Source of the DNA: Chitinophagaceae bacterium UBA4411
GTDB lineage: Bacteria > Bacteroidota > Bacteroidia > Chitinophagales > Chitinophagaceae
Assembly: GCA_002400415.1 (NCBI GenBank)
Contig: DGQP01000005.1
Coordinates: 342,243-406,242 of the forward strand
Length of the DNA stretch: 64,000 nt
Reading direction: 5' to 3'
Shown: positions 7,008 through 15,707 of the stretch, piece after piece
How positions within the stretch are numbered: the first letter of the stretch is position 1
How the letters are laid out: each line of letters starts with the position of its first letter
The notes under the pieces: model-generated
Told to the model about the DNA's origin: nothing
The model's database searches: none
Seen by the model: only the letters and a program-made list of their open reading frames with translations
Translations under genes and position numbers: made by a program

Positions 7008-8453
7008 GTGATCAAAAAATTAGATAAGCTCATCATCAAAGCCTTTGTCGGGCCTTTTGTGGCAACGTTCTTTATTACGTTGCTCGTACTGGTGATGCAG
7101 TTCTTCTGGTTGTATATTGATGACTTTGTTGGTAAAGGGCTGGGCGCCGGGCTGATCCTTGAGTTTATCTGGTACCAGGGAGCCGTATTGGTGCCATTAG
7201 CCTTGCCATTGGCTATTCTGCTTTCTTCACTGATGACCTTTGGTAATCTGGGTGAAAGTTTTGAGTTAGTGGCTATCAAAGCCGCCGGCATTTCCCTGCT
7301 GCGTTTTATGCGGCCTTTATTTTTTGTGACATTGCTCATTTGCGGTGTTGCTTTCCTGTTCTCCAATAATATTATACCAATCGCTAACCTGAAATCAAGA
7401 ACCCTGCTGGCGGATATCGTGTATGCCAAGCCGGCCTTCGACCTGAAAGAAGGAGTGTTTTATGATAAGATCAATGGTTTTGCCATCAAGATCGGTAAAA
7501 AGGAATCCAACGACAGTATTATCAGGGATGTGATCATTTATGAACAGACAAACCCGGTACAGGATAATTTTATTATCGCAAAAAGTGGCGTAATGCGGGT
7601 AACTGATAATAAAAGATATCTTGAATTCAACCTGCGGGATGGCTGGCGCTACCAGGAACGTACCAATAATGCATACAGTACAAATACAGAATTTGTCAGG
7701 CTTGGCTTTAAGGAATACACCAAACAGTTTGATCTCAGTGCGTTCCAGTTTGTAAGAACTGACGATAGTGTAAATAAGAACAATGAACGTGTGCTCAGTA
7801 TGCGACAACTGGATAAGGCGATTGACTCGCTTAAAAAAGAGAATGATGCTGTCAGGCTGCAACTGACAAAAGCCATATATTCAACCTGGGTCTTTACAAA
7901 ATATATTGACAGCAACTGGGCAAAGCAGGAAGTGATTGATACCGGGAAACAAAAAACAGCTGCCAGTTTTTCGCAATGGCTGCCCGATTCAGCTAAAATG
8001 GATGTGGCGCAACGGGCTTCGGGCCAGGTCAATTCTATCCGGGTGGGACTTGAATCAACGGCTACCAATTTAAAAGACCGGGAAAGAATATTCAGGAAGC
8101 ACAAAATTGAATGGCACCGGAAAATATCACTCTCCCTGGCATGTCTTGTTTTGTTCCTGATCGGCGCTCCACTCGGTTCTATTATCCGGAAAGGTGGTTT
8201 GGGAACACCACTGATATTTGCTATCATCTTCTTCATGGTCTTTTATTTCTCCAGCACCATGGGAGAAAAATTTGCCAAAGAAAATACCATGAGCCCCTTT
8301 ATGGGTATGTGGCTGGCCACTTTTGTCCTGGTACCAATCGGTTTATTTCTCACTTACAAAGCCATGCGGGATTCACAATTATTTAATAAGGAATCCTATC
8401 ACCGGCTGGGCAAAAAAATGCGGTCATTCTTCAATCGTAAACCCGGAGTGTAA
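7008..8453 (+). CDS. LptF/LptG-family permease (YjgP/YjgQ)
   Basis: Inner-membrane permease of the lipopolysaccharide export ABC transporter LptB2FG. The 481-residue protein has the family layout: three N-terminal membrane helices (about residues 10-120), a periplasmic beta-jellyroll domain, then three C-terminal helices (about 370-460). The opening KLDKLIIKAFVGPFVATFFI is typical. The start codon is GTG at 7008. The middle region carries an extra charged segment (about residues 255-350), which makes it longer than the roughly 360-residue proteobacterial proteins, as is usual in this phylum. Confidence 0.88.
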   Translation: MIKKLDKLIIKAFVGPFVATFFITLLVLVMQFFWLYIDDFVGKGLGAGLILEFIWYQGAVLVPLALPLAILLSSLMTFGNLGESFELVAIKAAGISLLRFMRPLFFVTLLICGVAFLFSNNIIPIANLKSRTLLADIVYAKPAFDLKEGVFYDKINGFAIKIGKKESNDSIIRDVIIYEQTNPVQDNFIIAKSGVMRVTDNKRYLEFNLRDGWRYQERTNNAYSTNTEFVRLGFKEYTKQFDLSAFQFVRTDDSVNKNNERVLSMRQLDKAIDSLKKENDAVRLQLTKAIYSTWVFTKYIDSNWAKQEVIDTGKQKTAASFSQWLPDSAKMDVAQRASGQVNSIRVGLESTATNLKDRERIFRKHKIEWHRKISLSLACLVLFLIGAPLGSIIRKGGLGTPLIFAIIFFMVFYFSSTMGEKFAKENTMSPFMGMWLATFVLVPIGLFLTYKAMRDSQLFNKESYHRLGKKMRSFFNRKPGV

Positions 8454-8510
8454 TATTATATTTTTCCTTATCGATTTCAGTTAATTTCGGTCGTCATTTA
8501 ATGGCTCCAT

Positions 8511-9284
8511 ATGCGACTATTCTTCTTTTGCTTTTTGGTTCTGCTGTCGGCCTGTAATTCTTCGGGCAACAGTAAAGAGAAAGATACTGTTACCAACGAT
8601 AACCCTGAAGTAATCACAAATGGACAGGTAACTGCTGTTGTGCCGGTTAAATTAAGTGCGGATCAAATTCCGGCTTCGCTCAGGTTCCGGGGAAAACTTA
8701 ATGAAGCCTGGCAATGGAAAGATAAACTGGGAGATAATATTCTTATTACTTCTGTTGTCGCCCCTTTTAATGATAAGCAGAAGAATGAATATGAAGGAGA
8801 GGGACAGACCGCAGAACTGCATGCTTTTCATTTTATCAAAAAAGATACTGTATACAGGATATTGTGGAAAATTAGTGATGCTGAAAAGGCTTGTCCTTTT
8901 GATATTACTACAGAATTTATGAAAGGAGCGACTATGATTACAGACTTAGACAGCAATGGTATTGCAGAAACAACTATCCAGTATAAGTTAGCTTGCAGGA
9001 GCGATGTATCGCCGGCCTATATGAAGCTGATCATGCACGAGGATACTCTTAAATATTCGCTGCGGGGTGCTATGTGGATCCAAGCGGGAGCCGATGATAA
9101 GTTTACTGTTACAGAAAATGATATGAACCTGGAGAAACTGCCCGGGAAAGCAGATGAGTATGAACAAATCCTTCAAAGTTTCGGCCGGTATGAATCTGAA
9201 AAGGAATTTGCCACTGCGCCGGCTGCTTTTTTGCAGCACGCCAGGAAACAGTGGATAAAATACGTAAAGGAAAACTTTGAATAA
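8511..9284 (+). CDS. Predicted lipoprotein of unknown function
   Basis: The 257-residue protein has a lipoprotein signal: a hydrophobic stretch followed by the lipobox LLSAC, with Cys15 as the lipidation site and an S/N/G-rich linker. The mature part contains FRGKLNEAWQWKDKLGDNIL and an acidic DLDSNGIAETT segment resembling a calcium-binding-type loop (D-x-D-x-N-G). I do not recognise the family, though M949-like repeat proteins have this loop. Its end overlaps the CDF gene by 8 bases, so they are co-translated. Confidence 0.72.
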   Translation: MRLFFFCFLVLLSACNSSGNSKEKDTVTNDNPEVITNGQVTAVVPVKLSADQIPASLRFRGKLNEAWQWKDKLGDNILITSVVAPFNDKQKNEYEGEGQTAELHAFHFIKKDTVYRILWKISDAEKACPFDITTEFMKGATMITDLDSNGIAETTIQYKLACRSDVSPAYMKLIMHEDTLKYSLRGAMWIQAGADDKFTVTENDMNLEKLPGKADEYEQILQSFGRYESEKEFATAPAAFLQHARKQWIKYVKENFE

Positions 9285-10281
9285 ACAATCAGTGAGAACA
9301 CAACAACAAAACCTGAGCGTACAAAAATGGGTGGCTGCGGTATCAGTAATACTGCTGGCGGTTAAAGTCATTGCTTATTATTCCACCCATTCTGTATCTA
9401 TTCTTACTGATGCACTCGAGAGTATCGTCAATGTGGCGGCAGGCTTTATAGGTTTATATAGTTTATTCATTGCTGCCAAGCCCCGGGATATTGATCACCC
9501 CTACGGGCATGGGAAGGCAGAATTCCTTTCTGCTGCTGTGGAAGGGACGCTGATCGGTAGTGCAGGTGCTATTATTCTCTATAAGGCGGTACAAAACCTT
9601 ATTAACCCTGTTGAGCTGGAAAAGATTGATTATGGTATTATCCTCGTGGCCATAACGGCTGCGGTCAACTTCCTGTTGGGATATTATTGTCTTCGGATAG
9701 GGAAGAAAAATAATTCTGCGGCATTAACAGCAAGCGGGAAGCACTTACAAAGCGATACCTGGTCAACGCTGGGCATAGTCCTCGGGCTTGTTCTTTTATA
9801 CCTGACCGGGGAAAAATGGATTGATGGTGTGGTGGCGATGGGGTTTGGGCTATTTATAATCTACACCGGTTACCGGATCATCCGCAGTTCTGTGGCGGGT
9901 ATTATGGACGAGGCGGACAAAAACTTATTAACAAAGATGGTGGCACTTTTAAATGCCAACCGCAAACCCAATTGGATCGATTTGCACAATCTGCGGGTAA
10001 TAAAGTATGGAAGTGTGCTGCATATGGATTGCCATCTTACAGTTCCCTGGTACCTGAATGTGCATGAAGCTCACCGGGAAATTGATGCGTTGGCAGAATT
10101 GGTCAGGAAAGAATTCGGCGAATCAGTGGAGTTTTTTGTTCATTCTGACGGATGCCTTCCTTTTTCCTGCCGCATTTGTGACAAGAAGGAATGTTCCGAA
10201 CGAAAGCATAATTTTGAACAACGGATCGGCTGGACGCTGGAGAATATTCTTCAAAATCAAAAACACCAGCTGACAGAATAA
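9277..10281 (+). CDS. Cation diffusion facilitator metal exporter
   Basis: Membrane antiporter exporting divalent metals such as Zn, Fe or Co/Ni in exchange for protons. It has 334 residues with the usual six membrane helices in the first 210. Signature residues include the T-D-A-L-E-S motif (helix 2), D-H-P-Y-G-H-G-K-A-E, and H-L-Q-S-D in helix 5. The soluble tail carries unusual cysteines (CLPFSCRICDKKECSER) that may bind metal. The likely start is TTG at 9277 overlapping the lipoprotein gene; a GTG a few codons downstream is the alternative. Confidence 0.9.
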   Translation: MNKQSVRTQQQNLSVQKWVAAVSVILLAVKVIAYYSTHSVSILTDALESIVNVAAGFIGLYSLFIAAKPRDIDHPYGHGKAEFLSAAVEGTLIGSAGAIILYKAVQNLINPVELEKIDYGIILVAITAAVNFLLGYYCLRIGKKNNSAALTASGKHLQSDTWSTLGIVLGLVLLYLTGEKWIDGVVAMGFGLFIIYTGYRIIRSSVAGIMDEADKNLLTKMVALLNANRKPNWIDLHNLRVIKYGSVLHMDCHLTVPWYLNVHEAHREIDALAELVRKEFGESVEFFVHSDGCLPFSCRICDKKECSERKHNFEQRIGWTLENILQNQKHQLTE

Positions 10282-10676
10282 TGAGAACAACTACAATCTG
10301 GAAAGGGGATCATCTTTTTGAAAGCGAACATGAAGGTAACAAGATCAGCGTGGATGGGGATAAGAAAAGGGGACACGGCCCCAAAGCTCTTTTGTTATCC
10401 GGCCTGGCGGGCTGTTCTGGTATTGATGTAGTGGACATCCTGGAAAAAATGCGGGTGCGATTTTCTGATTTTTCCATGGAGGTCGAATCGGAGCAAACTG
10501 AGGAAAACCCGAAAATATTTAAGTGGATCCTTATAACTTATAAGATTAAAACTGCAGAGGAAAACCAGGACAAAGTAAAGAAGGCGATTGACCTGTCTCT
10601 TGAAAAATATTGCGGTGTTTCGGCTATGCTGCGTAAAAATTCGCCAATTAATTATAAATTGGAAATTCTGAAATAG
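10281..10676 (+). CDS. OsmC-family thiol peroxidase-like protein
   Basis: A 131-residue OsmC/Ohr superfamily protein. The family's thiol is seen in LAGCSGIDVVDIL (Cys near residue 47); a second Cys occurs near the end in KYCGVSAMLRKNSPI. These positions match the redox pair used against hydroperoxides in OsmC-like proteins. The ATG overlaps the CDF stop by one base, and the Rrf2 gene follows after four bases, so all four genes from 8511 form one operon. Confidence 0.88.
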   Translation: MRTTTIWKGDHLFESEHEGNKISVDGDKKRGHGPKALLLSGLAGCSGIDVVDILEKMRVRFSDFSMEVESEQTEENPKIFKWILITYKIKTAEENQDKVKKAIDLSLEKYCGVSAMLRKNSPINYKLEILK

Positions 10677-10680
10677 CCTT

Positions 10681-11088
10681 ATGCTTTCAATGAAGTCACA
10701 ATATGCCTTTAAGGCATTGAGTTATCTGACGTTAAAATTTAACGAGGGTCCGGTGCTGATTTCCGAGATCGCCAAAAAGAAAAAGATCCCGTTAAAATTT
10801 CTCGAAAATATCCTGCTGGAGCTAAAGAAAGCGGGGATACTGGATAGCAAGAAGGGTAAAGGTGGCGGCTACTTTCTGAAACAACGTCCGGATAAGGTAA
10901 AAGTGGCAACGGTGATCCGCCTTATTAATGGTCCTATCGCTATGTTGCCCTGCGTAAGTCTTTATTTCTATGAACGTTGTAAGAATTGCGATGAAAAAAA
11001 ATGCGGTCTCCATGATATGATGGTGGAGGTGCGGGATGCCACCCTGCAAATCGTTGAAAACAGGACATTACAGGATCTTGTCATGTAA
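10681..11088 (+). CDS. Rrf2-family transcription regulator, candidate sulfur regulator
   Basis: A winged-helix repressor of the Rrf2 family (CymR, IscR, NsrR). Residues 4-65 show the N-terminal signature MKSQYAFKALSYL and the wing GGGYFL. Four cysteines (91, 100, 103, 108) sit where IscR-type proteins bind an Fe-S cluster, though the spacing differs from IscR. It immediately precedes the sulfate assimilation cluster, whose promoters share an inverted repeat, so it is the best candidate to bind that site. CymR in Firmicutes plays such a role; here it is inference. Confidence 0.88.
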   Translation: MLSMKSQYAFKALSYLTLKFNEGPVLISEIAKKKKIPLKFLENILLELKKAGILDSKKGKGGGYFLKQRPDKVKVATVIRLINGPIAMLPCVSLYFYERCKNCDEKKCGLHDMMVEVRDATLQIVENRTLQDLVM

Positions 11089-11147
11089 TTTGCCGGTTTT
11101 ATTTCTTACCAACAATAGTTAGCTGCACCAGTCGGCAGGATATATTC

Positions 11148-11168
11148 AGTCCACCACGTTGGTGGGGT
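11148..11168 (+). promoter_or_regulatory. Sulfur operator site 1 (before peroxiredoxin-cysH)
   Basis: AGTCCA, nine bases, TGGGGT. The inner part CCACCA-CGT-TGGTGG (11151-11165) is a perfect inverted repeat. Half-site spacing equals that of four other sites in this window (consensus AGTCTAY-N7-GTAGACT), with C for T and G for A in the arms. It lies just upstream of the -7 box at 11182 and would cover the -33 region. Confidence 0.65.
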
Positions 11169-11181
11169 AATCATTTAGGCT

Positions 11182-11189
11182 TATTTTTG
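11182..11189 (+). promoter_or_regulatory. -7 promoter box of the peroxiredoxin-cys operon
   Basis: TATTTTTG fits TAnnTTTG exactly, 20 bases before the ATG at 11210. The transcript start is expected near 11196, giving a leader of about 14 bases. Confidence 0.65.
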
Positions 11190-11209
11190 CGGTTACAAAA
11201 ATTTCAATT

Positions 11210-11845
11210 ATGGCACTACGTCTCGGGGATGTTGCTCCCAACTTTAAAGCACAAACAACAGAAGGAGAAATAGATTTTTATGATTTCCTGGGTAATGGAT
11301 GGGGAATTTTATTTTCTCACCCTGCTGATTTCACCCCGGTTTGCACAACTGAGCTTGGTAAAACAGCTTTATTACAGGAAGAGTTTGCCAAACGTAATGT
11401 AAAAGTGCTGGCAGTGAGTGTTGATCCGCTGGATAAACATATGGAATGGAGGAAAGATATTAATGAAACACAACATTGCTCTGTTGGTTTCCCTATCATC
11501 GCTGATGAGGACAGGGTGGTGGCCCTGTTATATGATATGATACACCCGAATGCATCTGCCACCGCAACAGTCCGTTCTTTATTTGTGATCGGGCCCGATA
11601 AGCTTATTAAGCTGATGATCGTTTACCCTGCTTCTACCGGGAGAAATTTCTATGAAGTATTAAGAGTGGTGGATTCATTACAGCTTACAGCAGGCTATAG
11701 TGTGGCTACACCGGCCGACTGGAAAGCAGGAGAAGATGTTATCGTGGTTCCGGCAGTCTCAACAGAAGATGCGATCAAAAAATTTCCGAAAGGAGTGAAG
11801 GTGGTGAAACCTTACCTGCGTTATACTCCGCAACCCAATCTTTAA
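11210..11845 (+). CDS. 1-Cys peroxiredoxin (Prx6 type)
   Basis: Thiol peroxidase reducing hydrogen peroxide and alkyl hydroperoxides in the cytoplasm. It has 211 residues, with the peroxidatic cysteine in HPADFTPVCTTELG (about residue 46) and the catalytic Arg in a TVRSLFVIGPD segment. The long C-terminal domain (WKAGEDVIVVP through PYLRYTPQP) is characteristic of the Prx6 group. It is first in the operon; its stop overlaps the cysH start by one base, so its production is tied to sulfate reduction, perhaps to guard the iron-sulfur enzymes. Confidence 0.94.
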   Translation: MALRLGDVAPNFKAQTTEGEIDFYDFLGNGWGILFSHPADFTPVCTTELGKTALLQEEFAKRNVKVLAVSVDPLDKHMEWRKDINETQHCSVGFPIIADEDRVVALLYDMIHPNASATATVRSLFVIGPDKLIKLMIVYPASTGRNFYEVLRVVDSLQLTAGYSVATPADWKAGEDVIVVPAVSTEDAIKKFPKGVKVVKPYLRYTPQPNL

Positions 11846-12552
11846 TGCTCAGTAAAGAACAGATACAGGAAATAGAAAATAGCTCATTACCGGAAGCTAT
11901 CCGGTTGGTGGCTGCTTTATTTCCCGGCCAAGTGGTCTTTTCTTCTTCCTTAGGACAGGAAGACCAGGTGCTGACCGATGTTATTTTTAAAAACAATCTG
12001 CCCGTAAAGATCTTTACGATTGATACAGGCAGGTTGTTTAATGAAACATACGAACTGCTTGACCGCACAACAGCCCGGTATAAAAAAACCATTCAGGTCT
12101 ATTTCCCGGAAGCAGCTGATGTGGAAACTTTTGTTGCAGAAAAAGGGATCAATAGTTTTTATGAATCGGCAAATAACCGTAAGGAATGCTGTTATATCCG
12201 GAAAGTGCTTCCTTTGAACCGGGCATTGAAAGGTGCGAAAGTCTGGATCACCGGTTTACGGGCTGAGCAATCTAATAACCGGCAGCAAATGTCCATGATT
12301 GAATGGGCAGAAGATAAGCAGCTATATAAATTCAATCCGCTGATCAGCTGGAGTTATGATGAAATGATCAGTTATATCAACGAGCATAACGTACCCTGCA
12401 GCCGCCTGCATGATAAAGGATTCATCAGTATCGGTTGTGCACCGTGTACAAGAGCTGTTGAGCCGGGTGAAGATGCAAGAGCAGGCCGCTGGTGGTGGGA
12501 AACATCCCAGAAAGAATGCGGGCTGCATGAAACAAAAATAAAGGCAGGATAG
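11845..12552 (+). CDS. cysH: Adenylyl-sulfate (APS) reductase
   Basis: Thioredoxin-dependent reductase making sulfite from activated sulfate. The 235 residues contain the PAPS/APS reductase motif FSSSLGQEDQV, the cysteine pairs ECCYIRK and GCAPCTRAV that bind a [4Fe-4S] cluster, and the C-terminal ECGLH with the catalytic cysteine. The two Cys pairs mark the APS-using type rather than the cluster-free PAPS enzyme of E. coli. This agrees with the absence of a cysC kinase in the cluster and with CysN lacking a kinase domain. Confidence 0.95.
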   Translation: MLSKEQIQEIENSSLPEAIRLVAALFPGQVVFSSSLGQEDQVLTDVIFKNNLPVKIFTIDTGRLFNETYELLDRTTARYKKTIQVYFPEAADVETFVAEKGINSFYESANNRKECCYIRKVLPLNRALKGAKVWITGLRAEQSNNRQQMSMIEWAEDKQLYKFNPLISWSYDEMISYINEHNVPCSRLHDKGFISIGCAPCTRAVEPGEDARAGRWWWETSQKECGLHETKIKAG

Positions 12553-12565
12553 ATTGTATTATATT

Positions 12566-12584
12566 GTTTGCAGTGAATGCAAAC
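12566..12584. repeat. Inverted repeat between cysH and cysD
   Basis: GTTTGCA, five bases, TGCAAAC: a perfect 7-base stem in the 47-base gap. There is no T-run after it, so it is more likely an mRNA processing or stability hairpin, or a protein site, than a terminator. A TATTGTTTG just upstream is a near match to a -7 box. Confidence 0.45.
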
Positions 12585-12599
12585 TGACCAATAAAAATT

Positions 12600-13508
12600 A
12601 TGAGTAAATATCATTTGGATTACCTGGAGCAGCTTGAAGCAGAGAGTATTCACATTTTTCGTGAGGTGGCTGCCCAGTTTGAAAGACCGGCACTCTTATT
12701 CAGCGGAGGAAAAGATTCTATTACCATGGTGCACCTGGCCAAAAAGGCGTTTGCACCCGGAAAAATACCGTTTCCATTAGTGCATATTGATACCGGGCAT
12801 AACTTCCCGGAAGCGCTGGAATTCCGTGACTGGCTGGCCAAAGAAGTTAATGCAACATTGGTAGTCAGGAAAGTGGAAGATACTATTAAAGAAAAGAACC
12901 TTACGGAACCGAAAGGCAAGTTCCCAAGCCGGAACTGGTTACAAACCTATACATTGTTAGATACCATTGAAGAATTCAAATTTGATGCCTGCATCGGCGG
13001 GGCCCGGAGAGACGAAGAAAAAGCAAGGGCGAAAGAAAGAATATTCTCTGTCCGGGATGAGTTTGGACAATGGAACCCCAAATTGCAGCGGCCTGAACTC
13101 TGGAATATTTACAATGGGAGGATCCATAAGGGTGAGAATGTGAGAGTATTCCCGATCAGCAATTGGACAGAACTCGATATCTGGAATTATATCCGCAAAG
13201 AGAACATTGATCTTCCGTCCATCTATTTTGCGCATGAACGGCAGGTGATCGAACACGAAGGGCAGTTGGTGGCCATCAGTGAATTTGTGCAGCCGGATGC
13301 AAACGATGTGGTACTCACCAAACAAGTCCGGTACAGAACCGTAGGTGACATGACCTGTACCGCAGCAGTAGAATCAACTGCTGCTAACCTAGATGAAGTA
13401 ATCAACGAGATTATAGCAACCAGGATCAGTGAACGGGGAGAAACCCGGATTGATGATAAAGTTACTGAAGCAGCCATGGAAGACAGGAAGAAGAACGGGT
13501 ATTTTTAA
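12600..13508 (+). CDS. cysD: Sulfate adenylyltransferase subunit 2
   Basis: ATP sulfurylase catalytic subunit, which with the GTPase CysN forms adenylyl sulfate from ATP and sulfate. The 302 residues match CysD in length and motifs: the PP-loop LLFSGGKDSITM, the GGARRDEEKARAKER segment, and the end EAAMEDRKKNGYF. It lies between cysH and cysN in the expected order for an APS-reductase pathway. Confidence 0.96.
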   Translation: MSKYHLDYLEQLEAESIHIFREVAAQFERPALLFSGGKDSITMVHLAKKAFAPGKIPFPLVHIDTGHNFPEALEFRDWLAKEVNATLVVRKVEDTIKEKNLTEPKGKFPSRNWLQTYTLLDTIEEFKFDACIGGARRDEEKARAKERIFSVRDEFGQWNPKLQRPELWNIYNGRIHKGENVRVFPISNWTELDIWNYIRKENIDLPSIYFAHERQVIEHEGQLVAISEFVQPDANDVVLTKQVRYRTVGDMTCTAAVESTAANLDEVINEIIATRISERGETRIDDKVTEAAMEDRKKNGYF

Positions 13509-13625
13509 CCCCCAATCCCTGAAGGGGCTTTGAGGGTATGTTCTTTATAAATAAATTATCTAACTATTTGGTCTTTTAATAAGTGAGGGGCCAATACAAA
13601 TTAAGTCCCCTTCAGGGACAAGGCT
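13509..13625. repeat. Intergenic region with dispersed CCCCTTCAGGG-type repeats
   Basis: The gap between cysD and cysN carries CCCTGAAGGGGCTTTGAGGG near its start and AAGTCCCCTTCAGGGACAAGG at its end, inverted relatives of each other and of repeats near 2655 and 61022. They could pair to form a long-range hairpin and reduce read-through into cysN. No operator copy was found here. Confidence 0.5.
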
Positions 13626-14867
13626 ATGGATCTATTACGTTTTATAACTGCAGGTAGTGTTGATGATGGGAAAAGTACACTGATCGGGAGGTTATTATAT
13701 GATAGTAAGAACATTCTTGTCGATCAGCTGGAAGCACTGGAAAAATCAACGAAGAACAGGACGGATGGTTCAGTTGACCTTGCCTTACTCACCGACGGGC
13801 TCCGGGCTGAAAGGGAGCAGGGTATTACCATTGATGTGGCGTATCGTTACTTCACAACACCGAAAAGGAAATTCATTATTGCAGATGCACCCGGTCATGT
13901 GCAATACACCCGTAACATGATCACCGGTGCTTCCAATGCCAGCCTGATCATTGTCCTGGTAGATGCAAGGCAGGGTGTTGTGGAACAGACAAGGCGCCAT
14001 TCCATTATTGCTTCTTTATTGAAAATACCGCATGTAGTGGTAGCCATCAATAAGATGGACCTGGTGGAGTATTCGCAGGATATTTTTAATAATATAGTGA
14101 TCGATTATGCTGAAGTGGCGAAGCAATTAGGATTGAAAAATGTGACATATATCCCGATCAGTGCATTAAAGGGTGATAATATCGTGGACAAATCGGAGAT
14201 CATCGATTGGTATGATGGCAAACCATTGCTGGAATTCCTGGAAGAAGTGGATACCGCACACGATATTGACCTGGATAATGCCCGGTTCCAGGTGCAGTTT
14301 GTAATCAGACCACAAACAGAAGAATTACATGATTATCGTGGCTATGCAGGGAAAATCATTAGTGGTATTTATAAAAAGGGAGAGAAAGTAAAAGTGTTGC
14401 CGGCAGGTTTGGAAACAACCATCAGCAAACTCGAAGTAGGTGGCCGGGAAGTGGAAGAAGTATTTGCCCCGCAGGCTGCCGTTATTCAGCTGGCGGATGA
14501 TATTGATATCAGCCGGGGAGATGCGATCGTTAAAACAGGAGATACGCCTGTTGTCGGCAACGAACTGGAAGTATTACTCTGCTGGCTGGACGATAAACCC
14601 TTACAGACTGGTAACAAGTATTATTTGCAGCATAACAGCAGGTTGGTCCGGGCCGTGGTGAGGAGTATTGAATACAAACTGGATGTGAATACCCTGCAGC
14701 AACAACCCGTTGAAGGTGGTGTAAAACTGAATGAAGTTGTAAAAGCCACAATCAAGACAGCATCACCACTTGTGTACGATCCATATGACCAGTTTGTGGT
14801 AAACGGAAGTGCTATCCTGGTGGATGAAACAAGTAACAGTACTGTGGCAGCGGTCCTGCTGCAGTAA
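13626..14867 (+). CDS. cysN: Sulfate adenylyltransferase subunit 1 (GTPase)
   Basis: GTPase subunit of ATP sulfurylase; GTP hydrolysis drives APS formation by CysD. It has 413 residues, with G1 AGSVDDGKSTLIGRLLYDS, G2 region EQGITIDVAYR, G3 DAPGH, and G4 NKMD, followed by EF-Tu-like domains 2 and 3. No C-terminal APS kinase domain is present, unlike the CysNC fusion, consistent with a direct APS reductase branch. It ends 16 bases before operator site 2. Confidence 0.96.
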   Translation: MDLLRFITAGSVDDGKSTLIGRLLYDSKNILVDQLEALEKSTKNRTDGSVDLALLTDGLRAEREQGITIDVAYRYFTTPKRKFIIADAPGHVQYTRNMITGASNASLIIVLVDARQGVVEQTRRHSIIASLLKIPHVVVAINKMDLVEYSQDIFNNIVIDYAEVAKQLGLKNVTYIPISALKGDNIVDKSEIIDWYDGKPLLEFLEEVDTAHDIDLDNARFQVQFVIRPQTEELHDYRGYAGKIISGIYKKGEKVKVLPAGLETTISKLEVGGREVEEVFAPQAAVIQLADDIDISRGDAIVKTGDTPVVGNELEVLLCWLDDKPLQTGNKYYLQHNSRLVRAVVRSIEYKLDVNTLQQQPVEGGVKLNEVVKATIKTASPLVYDPYDQFVVNGSAILVDETSNSTVAAVLLQ

Positions 14868-14882
14868 TTTTTTTACTCAATT

Positions 14883-14903
14883 AGTCTACAGAAAAAGTAG
14901 AAT
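14883..14903 (+). promoter_or_regulatory. Sulfur operator site 2 (before cobA)
   Basis: AGTCTAC, seven bases, GTAGAAT: one mismatch from a perfect inverted repeat. It ends only four bases before the cobA ATG at 14908, so a bound protein would cover the ribosome-binding region or the start point of a leaderless transcript. It would control the second half of the cluster from cobA onward. Confidence 0.7.
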
Positions 14904-14907
14904 ATTT

Positions 14908-15702
14908 ATGAATAAAAAAGGTAAAGTGATACTGGCAGGGGCCGGACCCGGTGATGCAGAACTTATCACTCTGAAATTGCAAAAACGGCTGCAGGAAGCA
15001 GACGTGATCGTTGCAGACCGGCTGGTGAATCCATTGATCATTGAAGAGCACGCTGATCCCGGGGCAATAGTGATTGTAGCCGGCAAGCAGGGATATAATG
15101 ATGCATCTGTTTCCCAGGAAGAGATATGTAAGCTGATCGTGGACCATGCCAGGGAAGGGAAAACTGTATTACGCCTGAAAGGCGGGGATGTGGCTTTTTT
15201 TAGTAATGTCCTGGATGAACTGAAAGTGCTGCAGGAAAACAATATTCCGTTTGAGGTCATTCCGGGTATCACAGCTGCGTCAGGAGCATCGGCTTATTCG
15301 GGTATTCCGTTAACAGCCCGTGGATATGCCCAGGCTGTTCAATTCATCACTTTCAACCCAACAAATTTTTACAGTTCAGAAAAATGGAAAGGCCTGGCTG
15401 GCACCCGTGATACATTGGTGTTTTACATGGCAGCAAAAAATAGTACTGATCTCGCCGAATTATTGCTGCGTTATACCCGGAAGCCATCCACCCCCATGGC
15501 AGTGATTGAGCAGGCAACAACGGAGCACCAGCGGGTACATATCAGCAGCCTGGAAAACTGCGCCAATGATTTTGCCGGTAAACAGTTCAGTTCTCCTTCA
15601 TTGGTTATTGTTGGAGAGGTGGTGGAGTTATACCAGTCATTTAACTGGTTTGCCGCGAAAGGGACCGGCTCTGTATTCAATGAATTGATAATTGCTAAAT
15701 AG
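14908..15702 (+). CDS. cobA: Uroporphyrinogen-III C-methyltransferase (SUMT)
   Basis: Makes precorrin-2 from uroporphyrinogen III with two SAM molecules, the branch point toward siroheme. It has 264 residues: the opening KGKVILAGAGPGDAELITLK is the tetrapyrrole methylase signature, followed by ADVIVADRLV, LRLKGGDVAFF and the GITAASGASAYSGIPLTAR motif. It is a stand-alone SUMT, without the dehydrogenase half of CysG; that activity lies in the gene at 22807. The start follows an operator site immediately. Confidence 0.94.
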   Translation: MNKKGKVILAGAGPGDAELITLKLQKRLQEADVIVADRLVNPLIIEEHADPGAIVIVAGKQGYNDASVSQEEICKLIVDHAREGKTVLRLKGGDVAFFSNVLDELKVLQENNIPFEVIPGITAASGASAYSGIPLTARGYAQAVQFITFNPTNFYSSEKWKGLAGTRDTLVFYMAAKNSTDLAELLLRYTRKPSTPMAVIEQATTEHQRVHISSLENCANDFAGKQFSSPSLVIVGEVVELYQSFNWFAAKGTGSVFNELIIAK

Positions 15703-15707
15703 CAGCT

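Noticed and set aside
7649..8236. 195-codon minus-strand frame opposite the LptG-like gene
   Set aside because: Antisense shadow of a well-supported membrane protein gene.
13509..13625. Possible sulfur operator before cysN
   Set aside because: No AGTCTA/TAGACT pair with nine-base spacing; only CCCCTTCAGGG-type repeats are present.
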